From positions 1 to 64,000 of the forward strand of contig NZ_JAPPSQ010000014.1 of the NCBI RefSeq assembly GCF_026652115.1: DNA of 64,000 nt. The letters are read 5' to 3'. Both the position numbers and the translations under genes were made by a program. Shown one piece after another: positions 43,829 through 53,130 of this stretch. Under the pieces are notes generated by a model. The model was not told where the DNA came from, made no database searches, and saw only the letters and a list, made by a program, of their open reading frames with translations. The first letter of the stretch is position 1. Every line of letters starts with the position of its first letter. The DNA comes from Algoriphagus sp. PAP.12. GTDB taxonomy: Bacteria > Bacteroidota > Bacteroidia > Cytophagales > Cyclobacteriaceae.

Positions 43829-45091
43829 ATGTTATCCAAACGCTCGTTAGTAGGGGTTCGATTGAATTTCCACACGCTGGCAGTGCTGTTTTTCTTCTTG
43901 ATCGGTACGCAGGTTTTTGCTGCAGATCCGGCAGTAGTCGAAAGCGACGAAGCAATTGCAGCAGGTAAATCAGTCTTCAACGCGAATTGTAAAACCTGCC
44001 ACAAACTGGATCAAAAGATGATTGGTCCCGCCCTAAGAGGTGTCACTGATAGACAATCTGCTGAGTGGGCAAAGAGCTTTATCAAAAACTCTTCAGCTGT
44101 TATTGCATCAGGAGATGAGTATGCAACAGCATTGTTTGCCGAATTCAACAATACGGTAATGCCAGCACACGGATTTTTGTCTGATGATGATTTAAACAAT
44201 CTTCTTTCTTACATCGAATACGGTGATAAAGTTGATCCGGCTGCTGCGGCTGCAACTGCTGCAGGCGGTGAAGGTGCTGTTGCTGCAGGTGGAGGTATTC
44301 CTACCGAGTATTTGACAGTGATTGTTGTTGTTTTGGTGATTGTGTTGTTATTGATCCTAATTGTTTTGGGATTGATTATCTCAGTTTTGACCAAGTACAT
44401 CAACAAGCAAGATCTTGATGCTGACGACAAGGAGTTTGTTTCTCAGAAATTTGAGTTAGGTAAACTTTTGAAAAGCGATGGATTCGTAATCATTGTAACA
44501 GCATTGGTTATTGCATTGGTTGCTAAAACAGCGATTGACGGATTGTATTCTGTTGGTGTTCAGCAAGGATACGCTCCAACTCAGCCGATCGCTTACTCTC
44601 ACGCTTTGCATGCGGGTACTTTAGAGATCCAATGTCAGTATTGCCACACTGGTGTTGAGATTGGTAGATCTGCAAACATTCCATCTCCAAACATTTGTAT
44701 GAACTGTCACACACACGTTCAGAATGTTCAAGGAAAAGATGGTATCTCTCCAGAAATTCAGAAAATCTACGATGCGGTAGATAATAATAAACCAATTGAA
44801 TGGGTACGTGTACACAACCTTCCTGATTTGGCATATTTCAACCACTCACAGCACGTGAAAGTGGGAGGAATCGAATGTCAGACATGTCATGGTCCAATTC
44901 AGGAAATGGAAGTGGTAAGGCAACATTCGGCTTTGACCATGGGCTGGTGTATTGATTGCCATAGAAATACTGAGATCAATTCTCAGGGCAATGAGTACTA
45001 TGACAAATTGGTTCAATTGCACTCAGACTCTAAAGATGCTTTGAAAGTGAAGGACATCGGAGGTTTGGAATGTGCTAAGTGCCACTATTAA
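43829..45091 (+). CDS. actA: ACIII subunit ActA with extra N-terminal cytochrome c domain (six hemes)
   Basis: This 420-residue protein has a signal segment (about 15-31) and a class I cytochrome c domain with CKTCH at 54-58 and a likely methionine ligand in VMPAHGF. An Ala/Gly linker (140-155) and two membrane segments (about 158-185 and 212-232) follow. The C-terminal pentaheme part has CQYCH 269, CMNCH 290, CQTCH 350, CIDCH 374 and CAKCH 415. The last five match ActA of alternative complex III, which passes electrons from quinol to downstream cytochromes. The fused N-terminal cytochrome may link ACIII to the oxidase. Confidence 0.93.
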   Translation: MLSKRSLVGVRLNFHTLAVLFFFLIGTQVFAADPAVVESDEAIAAGKSVFNANCKTCHKLDQKMIGPALRGVTDRQSAEWAKSFIKNSSAVIASGDEYATALFAEFNNTVMPAHGFLSDDDLNNLLSYIEYGDKVDPAAAAATAAGGEGAVAAGGGIPTEYLTVIVVVLVIVLLLILIVLGLIISVLTKYINKQDLDADDKEFVSQKFELGKLLKSDGFVIIVTALVIALVAKTAIDGLYSVGVQQGYAPTQPIAYSHALHAGTLEIQCQYCHTGVEIGRSANIPSPNICMNCHTHVQNVQGKDGISPEIQKIYDAVDNNKPIEWVRVHNLPDLAYFNHSQHVKVGGIECQTCHGPIQEMEVVRQHSALTMGWCIDCHRNTEINSQGNEYYDKLVQLHSDSKDALKVKDIGGLECAKCHY

Positions 45092-45127
45092 TTCATTCAT
45101 TTCGCAAATTCATTCCTAGATCATACA

Positions 45128-48100
45128 ATGAAGGAAAATAAAAAAACATACTGGAAAGGGCTTGAGCAGCTCAACAACGATCCAGAGTTTGTAAAGCATG
45201 CCGACAGGGAATTTCCTGAGCTTCCTTCCGCATTGGGCGAGGATGGCAGTGCTTCCAGAAGGGATTTTCTAAAATTAATGGGCTTTAGCTTAGCAGCTGC
45301 TTCTTTGGCAGCTTGTGAAGCTCCAGTAAGAAAAGCTATTCCTTATGTGAATAAGCCTGTAGACGTTAACCCATCTATCCCTAACTATTACGCATCAACT
45401 TTTGCATCCGGAGGTGATTATGCTTCTGTGGTTGTGAAAACAAGAGAAGGTCGTCCTATCAAAATCGATGGAAACGATCTTTCTCCTATTAATAAAGGTA
45501 AGGTAAACGCTATCGTAGAGGCGTCTGTACTTTCTCTTTATGATAAGCAGCGTCTGACTGGCCCTATGGCCGCAGGACAAAAGACTGATTGGAAAACTTT
45601 GGATGCCGAAGTGAAATCCAAATTGGCTGCTGCAGGAAATGTGAAGATTGTATCAAATACCATTCTTTCTCCAAGTACAATGGAGTCTTTGAACATGCTT
45701 TCTGAAGCAGTGGGTGGAGCTGAGGTGATCATGTATGACCCAATCTCCAACTATGGTATCACAAAAGCTTCTGAAACTTATTACGGAGCTGCTGTTCTTC
45801 CTTCCTATTCTTTTGACAAAGCAAACACAATCGTTTCTTTCGGAGCTGACTTCCTAGGAACTTGGATTTCTCCAATTGAATTTGCAGGTCAATACGCGAA
45901 GACTAGAAAAATTTCTAAAGAAAAGCCTGTAATGTCTCGTCATTATCAGTTTGAGTCAAACTTGTCTCTAGCTGGTGCTAACGCTGACTACAGAACTCCA
46001 ATCAAAGCTTCTCAAAGCGGATTGGCTGTTTTGGCTTTATATAATGCAATTGCAAAGAAAGCTGGTGCAGCTACTGTTTCTGCTCCGGCTGTTGAAATTG
46101 CACATTTGGAAATGGCTGCTAATGACCTTTGGGCTTCTAAAGGAGCTTCTTTGGTTGTTTCTGGTTCCAATGATCCTAACGTTCAGGTTGTAATTCACGC
46201 AATCAACGAATTGTTGGGTAACAATGGTGTTACTGTTGACTTTGCTACCCCAGCTTACTTCAGAAAAGGTGACGATTCTAAAATGAATCAATTTGTTTCT
46301 GATTTGAAAGGCGGAAGAGTTGGTGGCGTTGTATTTTATAACTGTAACCCAGTTTATGATTTTGCAAGAGGTGCTGAAATCGCTGAAGGTATCGCTGCCA
46401 CTAAAGTAAGTGTGGCAACCAATGGTACTTTGGATGAGACTGCTTCTCTAGTACAATATGTGGCTCCAGATCACAACTTCTTGGAGTCTTGGAATGACTT
46501 TGAACCTAAATTGGGTCATTTCTCTCTTTCTCAGCCTACTATTTCTCCTTTGTTTGATACTCGTCAGGCACAAGATTCATTCTTGACTTGGGCTGGTGCA
46601 GGTGTAAACTACTATGATTTCCTTCGTCAAAACTGGGAAGCTGGTATGTTTACTCAAACTGAAACAGGTGGAAACTTCCAGGAATTCTGGGATCAGGCTC
46701 TTTACAATGGTGTTTACAAACTAGAAAAATCTGCTGAGGCCCTTGCTCCAGTGGGTGATGTAGCTGCTGCTGCTGCCGCTGTAGGTAAAACTTACGCTGC
46801 TGCTAGCCCTGCTGCTGAACTAGTGATCTACTCTAAAGTAGGTATTGGTAGTGGTGCATTTGCTAACATTCCTTGGTTGCAAGAAATGCCAGATCCAATC
46901 ACAAAGGCTACTTGGGATAACTATGTGACTGTTTCTCAAAAATGGGCTTCTGACAATGGAGTAACCATGTTTGAAGAAAACACACAGAAAGCTCAAGTTA
47001 CTGTAAACGGAAAGTCTTTGATCGTTCCAATCTTGATCCAACCAGGTCAGGCAGATGGTACTTTCGGTTTGGCTTTGGGTTACGGTAGAACTAAAGCTGG
47101 TAGAGTTGCTGATGGCGTAGGTGTTAATGCTTATGATCTTCTTGACGCTTCTGCTGGTTTCGTTAATTTCGATATTACTTCAGGTGTTGAGGTGGCTGTG
47201 ACTGGTGATTCTTATAAAATCGCTAGAACTCAGACCCACCAAACTTTCATGGGACGTGAAAACGTGATCCAGGAGGCTACTTTGGCAGAATACAAGCAAG
47301 ATGCTTCTGCTGGTAGATACAAGCCTGAAATCTATAAAGACGGTGAGTTTGTGAAACCTTCCAAGATCTCCTTGTGGAGTGGTCACAAATACAGCCAGCA
47401 TCACTGGGGATTGGCAATCGATATGAACTCCTGTATTGGATGTTCTGCTTGTTCTGTGGCTTGTCAGGTTGAAAACAACGTGGCAGTTGTAGGTAAGCAA
47501 GAAGTGTTGAATAGAAGAGAAATGGCTTGGATCAGAATTGACCGCTATTATTCTTCTGACGCACCAGCTGATGACTTAGAAGGAATGGAAGTAGCTTCTG
47601 CTAATCCTGAGGTTACTTTCCAACCGATGATGTGTCAGCATTGTAACAATGCTCCTTGTGAGACTGTATGTCCGGTAGCTGCAACTACGCACTCTACAGA
47701 AGGTCTTAACCAAATGACTTACAACAGATGTATCGGTACTAGATATTGTGCCAACAACTGTCCTTACAAAGTTCGTCGATTCAACTGGTTCAAATACCAT
47801 GACAATAAGGACTTTGCCGGAGTTAACGTAGCTCAAAACAGTGATTTGGGTAAAATGGTATTGAACCCAGATGTGACTGTCAGAGCACGTGGTGTGATGG
47901 AGAAATGCTCACTTTGTGTTCAGCGTATTCAAGCTGGTAAACTGGCTGCGAAACGTGAAAAGCGTAAGGTTCAGGATGGAGATGTCAATGTAGCTTGTGC
48001 TGTAGCTTGTCCTACTGATGCTCTAGTATTTGGTGATATGAATGATCCAAACAGTAAAGTTTCTCAGTTGTTGAAAATTGAAGACAACAGTACTTCTGCT

Positions 48101-48211
48101 TTGAAAGAAGTAAATGAGGAAAGAGCATACCACGTATTGGAGGAAATCAATGTGAGTCCAAACGTTTGGTACTTTACGAAAATCAGAAATAAAGAGAAAA
48201 ACGAAGCGTAA
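45128..48211 (+). CDS. actB: ACIII subunit ActB (molybdopterin-like plus iron-sulfur domains)
   Basis: This 1027-residue protein begins with a Tat-like motif and lipobox (SRRDFLKLMG...SLAAC), so it is exported and probably lipid-anchored. Residues of about 60-730 resemble a molybdopterin oxidoreductase chain, which in ACIII has lost its cofactor. The C-terminal ferredoxin part has clustered cysteines: CIGCSACSVACQ near 769, CQHCNNAPCETVCP, CIGTRYCANNCPYK and CSLC...CAVACPTDA, enough for about four clusters. It lies between ActA and ActC in electron flow. Codon use is strongly biased, suggesting high expression. Confidence 0.95.
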   Translation: MKENKKTYWKGLEQLNNDPEFVKHADREFPELPSALGEDGSASRRDFLKLMGFSLAAASLAACEAPVRKAIPYVNKPVDVNPSIPNYYASTFASGGDYASVVVKTREGRPIKIDGNDLSPINKGKVNAIVEASVLSLYDKQRLTGPMAAGQKTDWKTLDAEVKSKLAAAGNVKIVSNTILSPSTMESLNMLSEAVGGAEVIMYDPISNYGITKASETYYGAAVLPSYSFDKANTIVSFGADFLGTWISPIEFAGQYAKTRKISKEKPVMSRHYQFESNLSLAGANADYRTPIKASQSGLAVLALYNAIAKKAGAATVSAPAVEIAHLEMAANDLWASKGASLVVSGSNDPNVQVVIHAINELLGNNGVTVDFATPAYFRKGDDSKMNQFVSDLKGGRVGGVVFYNCNPVYDFARGAEIAEGIAATKVSVATNGTLDETASLVQYVAPDHNFLESWNDFEPKLGHFSLSQPTISPLFDTRQAQDSFLTWAGAGVNYYDFLRQNWEAGMFTQTETGGNFQEFWDQALYNGVYKLEKSAEALAPVGDVAAAAAAVGKTYAAASPAAELVIYSKVGIGSGAFANIPWLQEMPDPITKATWDNYVTVSQKWASDNGVTMFEENTQKAQVTVNGKSLIVPILIQPGQADGTFGLALGYGRTKAGRVADGVGVNAYDLLDASAGFVNFDITSGVEVAVTGDSYKIARTQTHQTFMGRENVIQEATLAEYKQDASAGRYKPEIYKDGEFVKPSKISLWSGHKYSQHHWGLAIDMNSCIGCSACSVACQVENNVAVVGKQEVLNRREMAWIRIDRYYSSDAPADDLEGMEVASANPEVTFQPMMCQHCNNAPCETVCPVAATTHSTEGLNQMTYNRCIGTRYCANNCPYKVRRFNWFKYHDNKDFAGVNVAQNSDLGKMVLNPDVTVRARGVMEKCSLCVQRIQAGKLAAKREKRKVQDGDVNVACAVACPTDALVFGDMNDPNSKVSQLLKIEDNSTSALKEVNEERAYHVLEEINVSPNVWYFTKIRNKEKNEA

Positions 48212-48228
48212 TCATAATTTTATAAACT

Positions 48229-49593
48229 ATGCAGGTTACTTCATCCGTACGTCAGCCGTTAGTTACCGGAGGCAAAACCTACCATGACGTGACACATGAT
48301 GTGTCTCGGCAGGTAGAAGGAAAACCATCATTGGCTTGGTTCCTTGCCTTCTTAACAGCTGTAGGTACTTTGGCTATTGGCTTTATCGCTGTTGCTGCCA
48401 CCGTTTGGGAAGGCATCGGGATGTGGGGTTTGAACAAAACAGTAGGTTGGGCCTGGGATATCACCAACTTCGTGTGGTGGGTTGGTATCGGTCACGCCGG
48501 TACCTTGATTTCAGCAGTATTGCTTTTGTTCAGACAGAAGTGGAGAACTTCTATTAACAGAGCAGCTGAAGCGATGACAATCTTCGCTGTAATTTGTGCA
48601 GCGATGTTCCCAGTTCTTCACATGGGCCGTCCTTGGTTGGGTGCTTATTGGGCTCTTCCATTGCCAAATACTTTTGGTTCCCTTTGGGTAAACTTTAACT
48701 CTCCGCTTCTTTGGGACGTATTTGCGATCTCTACTTACTTCTCCGTTTCATTGGTATTCTGGTACATTGGTTTGATCCCAGATTTCGCTACCATCAGAGA
48801 CAGAGCAACAGGTTTGAGAAAAACTATTTATGGTGCTCTTTCATTTGGTTGGGATGGTGCTGCTAAAACTTGGATGCGTTATGAATCAGTATCCTTGATC
48901 TTGGCAGGTTTGGCAACTCCATTGGTACTTTCAGTTCACACAATTGTATCCTTTGACTTCGCTACGTCCGTAATTCCAGGATGGCACACTACGATCTTCC
49001 CTCCATACTTCGTTGCTGGTGCGATTTTCTCAGGTTTTGCCATGGTATTGACCTTGATGATCATCACCAGAAAAGTATTTAAGCTAGAAGATTACATTAC
49101 AATGGGCCACATCGAATTGATGAACATTGTAATTATCATCACGGGATCTATCGTAGGTATTGCTTATATCACAGAATTCTTCATTGCTTGGTATTCTGGA
49201 GTAGAAGCAGAACAATATGCATTTATCAACCGTGCTACTGGACCTTATTGGTGGGCTTACTGGTCTATGATGACTTGTAACGTAATCTCTCCTCAGCTAT
49301 TCTGGTTCAAGAAAATTAGAACTTCTATCGTGGCTACTTTCGCATTATCTATTGTAGTAAACATCGGTATGTGGTTCGAGCGATTTGTAATTATCGTTAC
49401 TTCCCTACACAGAGACTTCTTGCCTTCTTCATGGGCGATGTTCTACCCATCTTGGGCTGACGTAGGGGTTTACTTGTTTACTTTTGGTTTGTTCTTTACT
49501 CTGTTCTTCTTGTTTGCGAAGTTCTTCCCAGTAATCAACATGGCGGAAGTGAAGTCTGTATTGAAATCTTCATCTGAAAAAGCAGCTAAATAA
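48229..49593 (+). CDS. actC: ACIII subunit ActC (NrfD/PsrC-like quinol-binding membrane protein)
   Basis: This 454-residue protein has about ten membrane segments and NrfD/PsrC family features, such as [47 protein letters not shown] and [33 protein letters not shown]. In the solved ACIII structures ActC carries the quinol site facing the iron-sulfur part of ActB and may move protons. It starts 18 bases after actB and is 3 bases before actD. ActF is a related second copy of this fold. Confidence 0.95.
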   Translation: MQVTSSVRQPLVTGGKTYHDVTHDVSRQVEGKPSLAWFLAFLTAVGTLAIGFIAVAATVWEGIGMWGLNKTVGWAWDITNFVWWVGIGHAGTLISAVLLLFRQKWRTSINRAAEAMTIFAVICAAMFPVLHMGRPWLGAYWALPLPNTFGSLWVNFNSPLLWDVFAISTYFSVSLVFWYIGLIPDFATIRDRATGLRKTIYGALSFGWDGAAKTWMRYESVSLILAGLATPLVLSVHTIVSFDFATSVIPGWHTTIFPPYFVAGAIFSGFAMVLTLMIITRKVFKLEDYITMGHIELMNIVIIITGSIVGIAYITEFFIAWYSGVEAEQYAFINRATGPYWWAYWSMMTCNVISPQLFWFKKIRTSIVATFALSIVVNIGMWFERFVIIVTSLHRDFLPSSWAMFYPSWADVGVYLFTFGLFFTLFFLFAKFFPVINMAEVKSVLKSSSEKAAK

Positions 49594-49595
49594 TC

Positions 49596-50129
49596 ATGGA
49601 AAGAGATACACATTTTATTCTTGGAGTGTACGAGGACGAAGATGTCCTTCTCCATGCTGTCGAGGAGGTTAGATCCAGTGGTGTGAAAATCCACGAAGTA
49701 TATACTCCTTATCCTATTCACGGATTGGAGCATGTATTGGGATATAAAAGAAGTAGACTTCCAATTGCAGCATTCCTTTTTGGAATGTTGGGAACTACAC
49801 TTGCATTGACCATGCAGTTTTACATGATGAGATTTGATTGGCCGATGATCATTGGTGGTAAAGACTTCGCCGCTTTCCCTGATTTCATTCCTGTTACTTT
49901 CGAATTGACTGTATTACTAGCAGCATTTGGTATGGTTGGGGTGTTTATGATCAGCTCCAATTTGAAGCCTTGGGCTCAGCCTCGCATTTTTGATGTGAGA
50001 AGTACTGATGATAAGCACATCATGGCAATTGATATCGCTAATAATAGTGCTATGGAAGTAGACAAGATCAAAGAGATTTTGAAGTCTTCTGGTGCTACAG
50101 AGGTTAATAATAAAAGTTTTGAAGAGTAA
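49596..50129 (+). CDS. actD: ACIII subunit ActD (DUF3341)
   Basis: This 177-residue protein matches DUF3341: ILGVYEDEDVLLHAVEEVRSSGVKIHEVYTPYPIHGLEHVLGYKRSRLPIAAFLFGMLG, followed by two membrane helices (about 58-78 and 100-122) and a soluble C-terminal tail. In ACIII it is a small membrane subunit next to ActC. The frame of actE opens inside its 3' end, but the true actE start is 11 bases after this stop. Confidence 0.93.
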   Translation: MERDTHFILGVYEDEDVLLHAVEEVRSSGVKIHEVYTPYPIHGLEHVLGYKRSRLPIAAFLFGMLGTTLALTMQFYMMRFDWPMIIGGKDFAAFPDFIPVTFELTVLLAAFGMVGVFMISSNLKPWAQPRIFDVRSTDDKHIMAIDIANNSAMEVDKIKEILKSSGATEVNNKSFEE

Positions 50130-50139
50130 TTCTGAAAAT

Positions 50140-50766
50140 ATGAAGATTGCTAAAACACTAAGTATCTTGGGGATTGCCGCTTTTGGTGCGATGCTCGCTG
50201 GCTGCAAGGCCGGAGGAGACAACCAGGGTTTGGAATATGCCCCTCAAATGTATCACTCTGTAGCCTACGAACCTTTGACACAGATCGTCAATGAAGATCA
50301 AGGTCAGTGGTTGTCTACCAGAGAAGATGGTAAAGGAGAATTCTTTAACAGTAACGTCTACAACCCGAATCATATGAATATGAGAGAGCCTGTAGAAGGA
50401 ACTGTTCCGAGAAATAAATCTGGGATGCTACCTCACAGATTGAAGCAATTTCAATTGGAGGATGCCGCTCTTATCGAAAATCCAATTCCTTTGACCGATG
50501 AGGTTTTGAAAGAAGGAAAAACTTTGTTCGAACAATATTGTGTGGCTTGCCACGGTGAAAAAGGACAAGGTGACGGAAAAGTAGGTGAAATCATCGGTGG
50601 TGTTGCCAACCTAACAGGTGGAGCATACATCAACTTGCCTGAAGGGCATATTTTCCATGTGATTACAAAAGGAAAAGGTAGAATGGGAGCTCACGGTTCT
50701 CAGATTACTCCTGAAAATCGTTGGAAGATCGTTCACTATGTTAAACAAGTAATTCAGAAGCAGTAA
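50140..50766 (+). CDS. actE: ACIII subunit ActE, monoheme cytochrome c lipoprotein
   Basis: The ATG at 50140 begins a lipoprotein signal with lipobox LAGC (Cys 22), so earlier codons in frame are not used. The 208-residue chain has a single heme motif CVACH at 134-138 within LFEQYCVACHGEKGQGDGKVGEIIGG and a likely methionine ligand in GRMGAHGSQI. It is anchored to the periplasmic face, where it takes electrons from ActA. With the six hemes of ActA the complex would have seven. Confidence 0.93.
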   Translation: MKIAKTLSILGIAAFGAMLAGCKAGGDNQGLEYAPQMYHSVAYEPLTQIVNEDQGQWLSTREDGKGEFFNSNVYNPNHMNMREPVEGTVPRNKSGMLPHRLKQFQLEDAALIENPIPLTDEVLKEGKTLFEQYCVACHGEKGQGDGKVGEIIGGVANLTGGAYINLPEGHIFHVITKGKGRMGAHGSQITPENRWKIVHYVKQVIQKQ

Positions 50767-50768
50767 TC

Positions 50769-52064
50769 ATGGCTCACGACGTACAAAACTATAATTTGGA
50801 TCAAAAATTTGATTTTAGCGCGGGCATCAAAAAGTCAGTTTTGACTGTTTTGGGAATTGGTGCTGCTATCCTTGTGCTTGGAATCATTTTGGCGATGACC
50901 GGTGGTGGTCATCATGAAGAAGGTGCAGAGGCTGCAGGACATGCTTTCCATTGGTATGAAAGATTGTATGCTAACCTTTGGATCAATAATGTATACTTCA
51001 CTGGTATCGCCATTATTGGTGTATTCTTCTTCGCAATTCAATATGCTGCTCAAGCTGGTTGGTCTGCGCCAATCACTCGTATCATGCTTTCTTTGGGTAA
51101 CTGGTTGCCAATCGCAGGAATTTTGATGATTGTAACTTTCTTCGTTGCAAATCATGATTTGTTCCACTGGACTCATAGCTACCTTTTTGATAAAGCTTCT
51201 CCAGAATATGATTCTATCATCGATGGAAAAGGAGCTTTCTTCTACTGGCCTATGGAAAAAGGATCTTTCCCTGTTTTCTATATCGCTAGAATGGTGATCT
51301 TCTTTGGATTCTGGGTTTTCTTCTTTAATAAATTCAAGCAAATCGCTGCTAACGAAGATCAATTGGGTGGAAACGCACATTGGTTCAAAATGAGAAGCTG
51401 GTCTGCTTATTTCTTAGTATTCTTCGCAGTTTCTTCTTCTATCTCTGCATGGGATTGGGTGATGTCAATTGACACTCACTGGTTCTCTACTTTGTTTGGA
51501 TGGTATGTATTCGCTTCTTGGTTTGTTGCTGGTCTTTCTACGATCACTTTGTTGACAATCTTCTTGAAGGGTAAAGGATACTTGGAAATGGTTAACGAAA
51601 ACCATATTCATGACATGGGTAAGTTTGTATTTGGTTTCTCCATTTTCTGGACTTACTTGTGGTTCTCTCAATTCCTATTGATTTATTACGCAAACATCCC
51701 TGAGGAGACTGTTTACTTCGTGGAAAGACTTTCCAGTGATATTTATGGTGGGTTTATCTTTGTAAACATCATTATGAACTTCGTTCTTCCTTTCTTGGTA
51801 TTGATGACTCGTGATGCGAAGCGTCATGGCATTTTCTTGAAAGTTGTTTGTTCTTTGTTGATCGTTGGACACTGGGTTGACTTCTTCTTGATGGTTCAGC
51901 CAGGTACTTTGGGTCACAATGGTGGTATTGGACTTATGGAAGTGGGTATGCTTCTAGTATATGGTGCTTCATTTGCATTCGTTGTGTTGAGCTCTTTGGC
52001 TAAAGGAAACTTGGTTCCAAAGAATCACCCAATGATGGAGGAAAGCTATCATCATCACATTTAA
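50769..52064 (+). CDS. actF: ACIII subunit ActF (quinol:cytochrome c oxidoreductase membrane subunit)
   Basis: This 431-residue protein has about ten hydrophobic segments. It is related to ActC and NrfD-like subunits but lacks the clear quinol-site pattern: YERLYANLWINNVYFTGIAIIGVFFFAIQYAAQAGWSAPITRIMLSLGNWLPIAG and ISAWDWVMSIDTHWFSTLFGWYVFASWFVAG. A histidine-rich loop GGGHHEEG follows the first helix, and the chain ends YHHHI. The gene is 2 bases after actE and 22 before coxB. Confidence 0.92.
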   Translation: MAHDVQNYNLDQKFDFSAGIKKSVLTVLGIGAAILVLGIILAMTGGGHHEEGAEAAGHAFHWYERLYANLWINNVYFTGIAIIGVFFFAIQYAAQAGWSAPITRIMLSLGNWLPIAGILMIVTFFVANHDLFHWTHSYLFDKASPEYDSIIDGKGAFFYWPMEKGSFPVFYIARMVIFFGFWVFFFNKFKQIAANEDQLGGNAHWFKMRSWSAYFLVFFAVSSSISAWDWVMSIDTHWFSTLFGWYVFASWFVAGLSTITLLTIFLKGKGYLEMVNENHIHDMGKFVFGFSIFWTYLWFSQFLLIYYANIPEETVYFVERLSSDIYGGFIFVNIIMNFVLPFLVLMTRDAKRHGIFLKVVCSLLIVGHWVDFFLMVQPGTLGHNGGIGLMEVGMLLVYGASFAFVVLSSLAKGNLVPKNHPMMEESYHHHI

Positions 52065-52086
52065 TTAAAGCCGAAAAGTTTATACT

Positions 52087-53106
52087 ATGTACGGATTTCT
52101 AATTGCAGTTGGGGTTCTATTACTTCTTTCCATCATCTGGATGGTTTATAGAATCCAATCCCTTGTTTCAGTAGTAAAGGGTTCTGATAAAAAGATAGCT
52201 TCTGGAAGCAATAAGGTGAATGCCATCTTATTCGTTCTTTTCCTTTTGGGAACTGGTATTTTGATGTTCTGGTATTCTATCAAGGAGTTCCACAATTATC
52301 AATTACCAATTGCTTCAGAACATGGAGTGGTAACTGATAGATTGTTCTGGATTACCATGGCAATCACTGGTGTGGTTTTCATTATCACACACATTCTTTT
52401 GTTCATCTTCCCATACAAATACCAGTATAAAGAAGATAGAAAAGCAACTTTCTATCCTGACAATAACAAACTGGAAATTATTTGGACTGCAGTACCAGGT
52501 GTGGTATTGGCTGGTTTGGTTATTTCTGGTTGGATGGCTTGGTCAGATATCACTGCTCCAGCTCCTGAAAATGCTCATGTTATTGAAGTAATGGGGTATC
52601 AGTTTGCCTGGGATATCAGATATGCAGGAAAAGACAATGTTTTGGGTGATCATGATTACAGATTGATTACTCCTACGAATGCAGCTGGTGTTGATTTTTC
52701 GGATAAAAATGCTGTGGATGATTTTCCTTCTCCAGTTGTAGTAATCCCTAAAGGAGAACCTGTTCTTTTCAAAATCAGAGCTAGAGATGTATTGCACTCA
52801 GTATTTGCTCCTCATATGAGATTGAAAATGGATGCGGTACCTGGTATGCCAACTCGTTTCTGGTTTGTTCCTACAAAGACCACAGCTGAAATGAGAGAAG
52901 AATTGGGTAATCCGGATTTTAATTATGAAATCGCTTGTACTGAAATTTGTGGCCGTGGTCACAATGGTATGAGAAAAGTAATTGAGGTTGTAGAACCTGA
53001 AGCATATCGCAAGTGGTTCGCTGAGCAACAAACATTCCTTCAGTCAAATCCAGCACTTGCAGCAGGATATGAAGCTGAGGTTCAAGAATTAGCAGAAGTT
53101 CAATAA
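52087..53106 (+). CDS. coxB: Cytochrome c oxidase subunit II (CuA)
   Basis: This 339-residue protein has about three N-terminal hydrophobic segments and a periplasmic cupredoxin domain with the binuclear copper site CTEICGRGHNGM (two Cys, Glu, His, Met) at about 284-295. The earlier histidine is in DVLHSVFAPHMRLKMDAVPGM, and the aromatic electron-entry patch is WDIRYAGKDN. It takes electrons from cytochrome c or ACIII. There is no fused cytochrome c domain at its C-terminus, so electrons probably come directly from the complex or its cytochromes. Confidence 0.96.
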   Translation: MYGFLIAVGVLLLLSIIWMVYRIQSLVSVVKGSDKKIASGSNKVNAILFVLFLLGTGILMFWYSIKEFHNYQLPIASEHGVVTDRLFWITMAITGVVFIITHILLFIFPYKYQYKEDRKATFYPDNNKLEIIWTAVPGVVLAGLVISGWMAWSDITAPAPENAHVIEVMGYQFAWDIRYAGKDNVLGDHDYRLITPTNAAGVDFSDKNAVDDFPSPVVVIPKGEPVLFKIRARDVLHSVFAPHMRLKMDAVPGMPTRFWFVPTKTTAEMREELGNPDFNYEIACTEICGRGHNGMRKVIEVVEPEAYRKWFAEQQTFLQSNPALAAGYEAEVQELAEVQ

Positions 53107-53130
53107 GAGAATAACACAAAATTATAAATT

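Noticed and set aside
43829-45091. Possibility that actA is two genes fused by a sequencing error
   Set aside because: The linker and membrane segments are continuous in one frame with no homopolymer at the joint, so a true fusion is more likely.
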